A DNA stretch of 64,000 nucleotides, from NCBI RefSeq assembly GCF_943737005.1, contig NZ_CALSFU010000017.1, positions 1 to 64,000 on the forward strand, written 5' to 3'. The position numbers were made by a program, and so were the translations under genes. The notes below the pieces were generated by a model. It did not search any database. It had not been told where the DNA came from and saw only the letters and a list, made by a program, of their open reading frames with translations. Every line of letters begins with the position of its first letter. Position 1 is the stretch's first letter. The DNA comes from Achromobacter sp. Marseille-Q4962. Its GTDB lineage: Bacteria; Pseudomonadota; Gammaproteobacteria; Burkholderiales; Burkholderiaceae_B. Below are positions 62,684 to 64,000 of the stretch, in pieces.

Positions 62684-64000
62684 CTATTGCCCGCCCCCGA
62701 GCTTGTCCGCGATCGCCGCCGGGAACCAGAGCAGCGCCAGCCCGATCAGGAAGGGCAGGAATCCGCCGCTGAGCAGACGCTCGAAGTTCATGAATGTCAT
62801 GAAGATGATGGCCACCTTGGCCCAGTTGCGGTAGGAGCCGGGCCGGCCGGCTTCGCGGCGCGGCGTCAGCCTGGCGAGTTCGGGCCGGCCGAACCATGCC
62901 GCGAGCTGGGCGGGCTGCACCGGCGCGGAGGCCGACCAGCCCAGCTCGGCCTCGGCCAGCTCGCGCGTGAGCTTGTCGTCGCCCGCCTGGTAATCGGTGA
63001 TCTGCGTGCTGTCGCCCGCCTTGACGCGCCAGTTGAAGGCGCCCAGCGCCGCGTCCACGCGCGAGGTGTAGTCGTAGAGCTTCCGGTAGACGCGGCCCTG
63101 CCAGCGCACGCTGGCGGCGTTGGCCCGGCCGGGCCAGGTGTCGCAGACGCGCACGCGCTCCCAGCCCTCGTTGCTCTCGACCAGCCACAGAAAACCGCGC
63201 CGGGGATTGAATAGCAGGTATTCGATCCAGTCGGAAGGGTCTTCCGGGTCCGGGTCGACGCATTTCATCAGGCCGATGAGCAGGTATTCCGCCTCGTCGA
63301 TGCGGGCCTTCTCGCCCAGCGCCAGCGTGGTCTTGAGGCGCGCGGCCTTCCTGGCCTGCGCGATCACCACGGCCGTGTCGCCCGAGCAGTCGAGCTGGCT
63401 GCCGCAGGAGGGGCACACCACCTGGGTGGCCATGGCGGCCACGAAACTGATGGGGCCGCCGCATTGCGGGCAGGCGAGCGCCTGCACCTGGCCGCGGAAC
63501 CGCCCGGCCGTTTCCATGACCTGTTCGTCCGAGCGCAGCGACCCCGCCTGCATGCCGGACAGGTCGTACCCATGGCCCATATAGACCTCGGGCGTGTCGC
63601 CGTCGGAATAGTCCAGCGTCAGGAAGGCATCCACGCTGCGGAAGTCCGCCACGCGGGCCTGCCAGCCCTCGCCGGGCGCGAAAGGCAGCTCGCCCTGCGC
63701 TCCGCCGCCCCGGCAGACGCGCACGTCCGAGGCCACGAAGCGCTGGCCGTCCAGGTTGATTTCCAGGCCAGGCCGGATGTCGGCAAAAGCCGGCAGCGCC
63801 TTGCGCGTCTTGGCGCTGCGCCGGCGCGTGACGGCATACTGGCCCGAGGCGTCCGACAGCCAGCCGTCGGAGCCGTCCTCGAACCACAGATACCATTCGT
63901 TCCAGAAGCCGTCCTCGAAGCGCATCTGGATGCGGCCGATCACGTCGAAACGCTTCTTGCCGTAGACGCCCGTGGCGCCGAGCTGGATCGGCGAGCAGTC
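62684..64000 (-). CDS. DUF4178-domain membrane protein, 5' end outside the window
   Basis: The frame stays open to the window edge, so the 5' end is missing; at least 438 residues are visible. A DUF4178 beta-rich domain (VIGRIQMRFEDGFWNEWYLW) precedes a zinc ribbon, CPQCGGPIS then CPSCGSQLD, and a second DUF4178-like half (WIEYLLFNPRRGFLWLVESN). The C-terminus has two helices (FMTFMNFERLLSGGFLPFLI). DUF4178 genes commonly sit with polyamine genes such as speH and speE. The function is unknown; the ribbon is probably structural. Confidence 0.88.
   Translation of the reverse strand, partial: DCSPIQLGATGVYGKKRFDVIGRIQMRFEDGFWNEWYLWFEDGSDGWLSDASGQYAVTRRRSAKTRKALPAFADIRPGLEINLDGQRFVASDVRVCRGGGAQGELPFAPGEGWQARVADFRSVDAFLTLDYSDGDTPEVYMGHGYDLSGMQAGSLRSDEQVMETAGRFRGQVQALACPQCGGPISFVAAMATQVVCPSCGSQLDCSGDTAVVIAQARKAARLKTTLALGEKARIDEAEYLLIGLMKCVDPDPEDPSDWIEYLLFNPRRGFLWLVESNEGWERVRVCDTWPGRANAASVRWQGRVYRKLYDYTSRVDAALGAFNWRVKAGDSTQITDYQAGDDKLTRELAEAELGWSASAPVQPAQLAAWFGRPELARLTPRREAGRPGSYRNWAKVAIIFMTFMNFERLLSGGFLPFLIGLALLWFPAAIADKLGGGQ

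Overview
The window is GC-rich, densely packed DNA from a betaproteobacterium. It most resembles Bordetella, Achromobacter or another Alcaligenaceae. The signs are several Bug-type (TctC) periplasmic solute receptors without TctAB partners, many LysR/AraC-type regulators next to small catabolic operons, an FNR-regulated cbb3 oxidase cluster, and the order RND efflux, pdxJ, acpS, nagZ, uvrC, pgsA. The taxonomic call is inference from gene content. No rRNA, tRNA or CRISPR array was seen.

Layout. 1-4.9 kb: the end of an IS3-family element cuts into a Bug receptor gene, followed by a TauD-type dioxygenase, a membrane protein, a GlxA-type regulator, and a DUF1428/VOC/GST run. 4.9-8.5 kb: DUF1993 protein, PHB-depolymerase-like esterase, AraC regulator, TauE exporter. 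8.5-16.9 kb: a cluster for the lower protocatechuate-4,5/gallate pathway. It holds a PDC lactonase, 4-oxalomesaconate tautomerase, 4-oxalomesaconate hydratase and CHA aldolase, with a Bug receptor, a divergent DAACS transporter, a DUF1932 dehydrogenase and a LysR regulator with two DNA-binding domains. No ring-cleavage dioxygenase is present. 17-20 kb: DUF4168 protein, LigE-like GST, YadGH-like ABC exporter. 20.2-25.5 kb: a sugar-acid operon (Bug, PdxA-like, RhmD-like dehydratase, L-KDA-dehydratase-like) with a divergent LysR.

25.6-32.4 kb: the cbb3 oxidase operon ccoI'-ccoS-ccoNOQP-ccoG-ccoH', with two perfect FNR boxes. The CcoI homologue keeps only its membrane helices, and FixH is reduced to its anchor. 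32.5-37.2 kb: biotin genes, with bioA divergent from bioF, a bioH-like gene and a fused bioCD. 37.2-41.3 kb: Bug, CitE-like lyase and CoA-transferase module with LysR. 41.4-46.4 kb: isocitrate lyase, queF, a cytochrome c peroxidase relic, an MFS transporter and pgsA. 46.6-56.7 kb: an apparent long transcription unit on the minus strand running from an RND tripartite efflux pump through pdxJ, acpS and nagZ to uvrC. 57-62 kb: patatin, DUF4136 lipoprotein, modE and modABC with a ModE operator. 62.1-64 kb: speH, a small unlisted membrane protein and a DUF4178 protein that runs off the window.

The most unusual items are the catalytic-domain-free CcoI, the double-HTH LysR, the orphan PDC/OMA lower pathway with an atypical transporter, the BioC-BioD fusion, and a possible leaderless FNR promoter in front of ccoI'.
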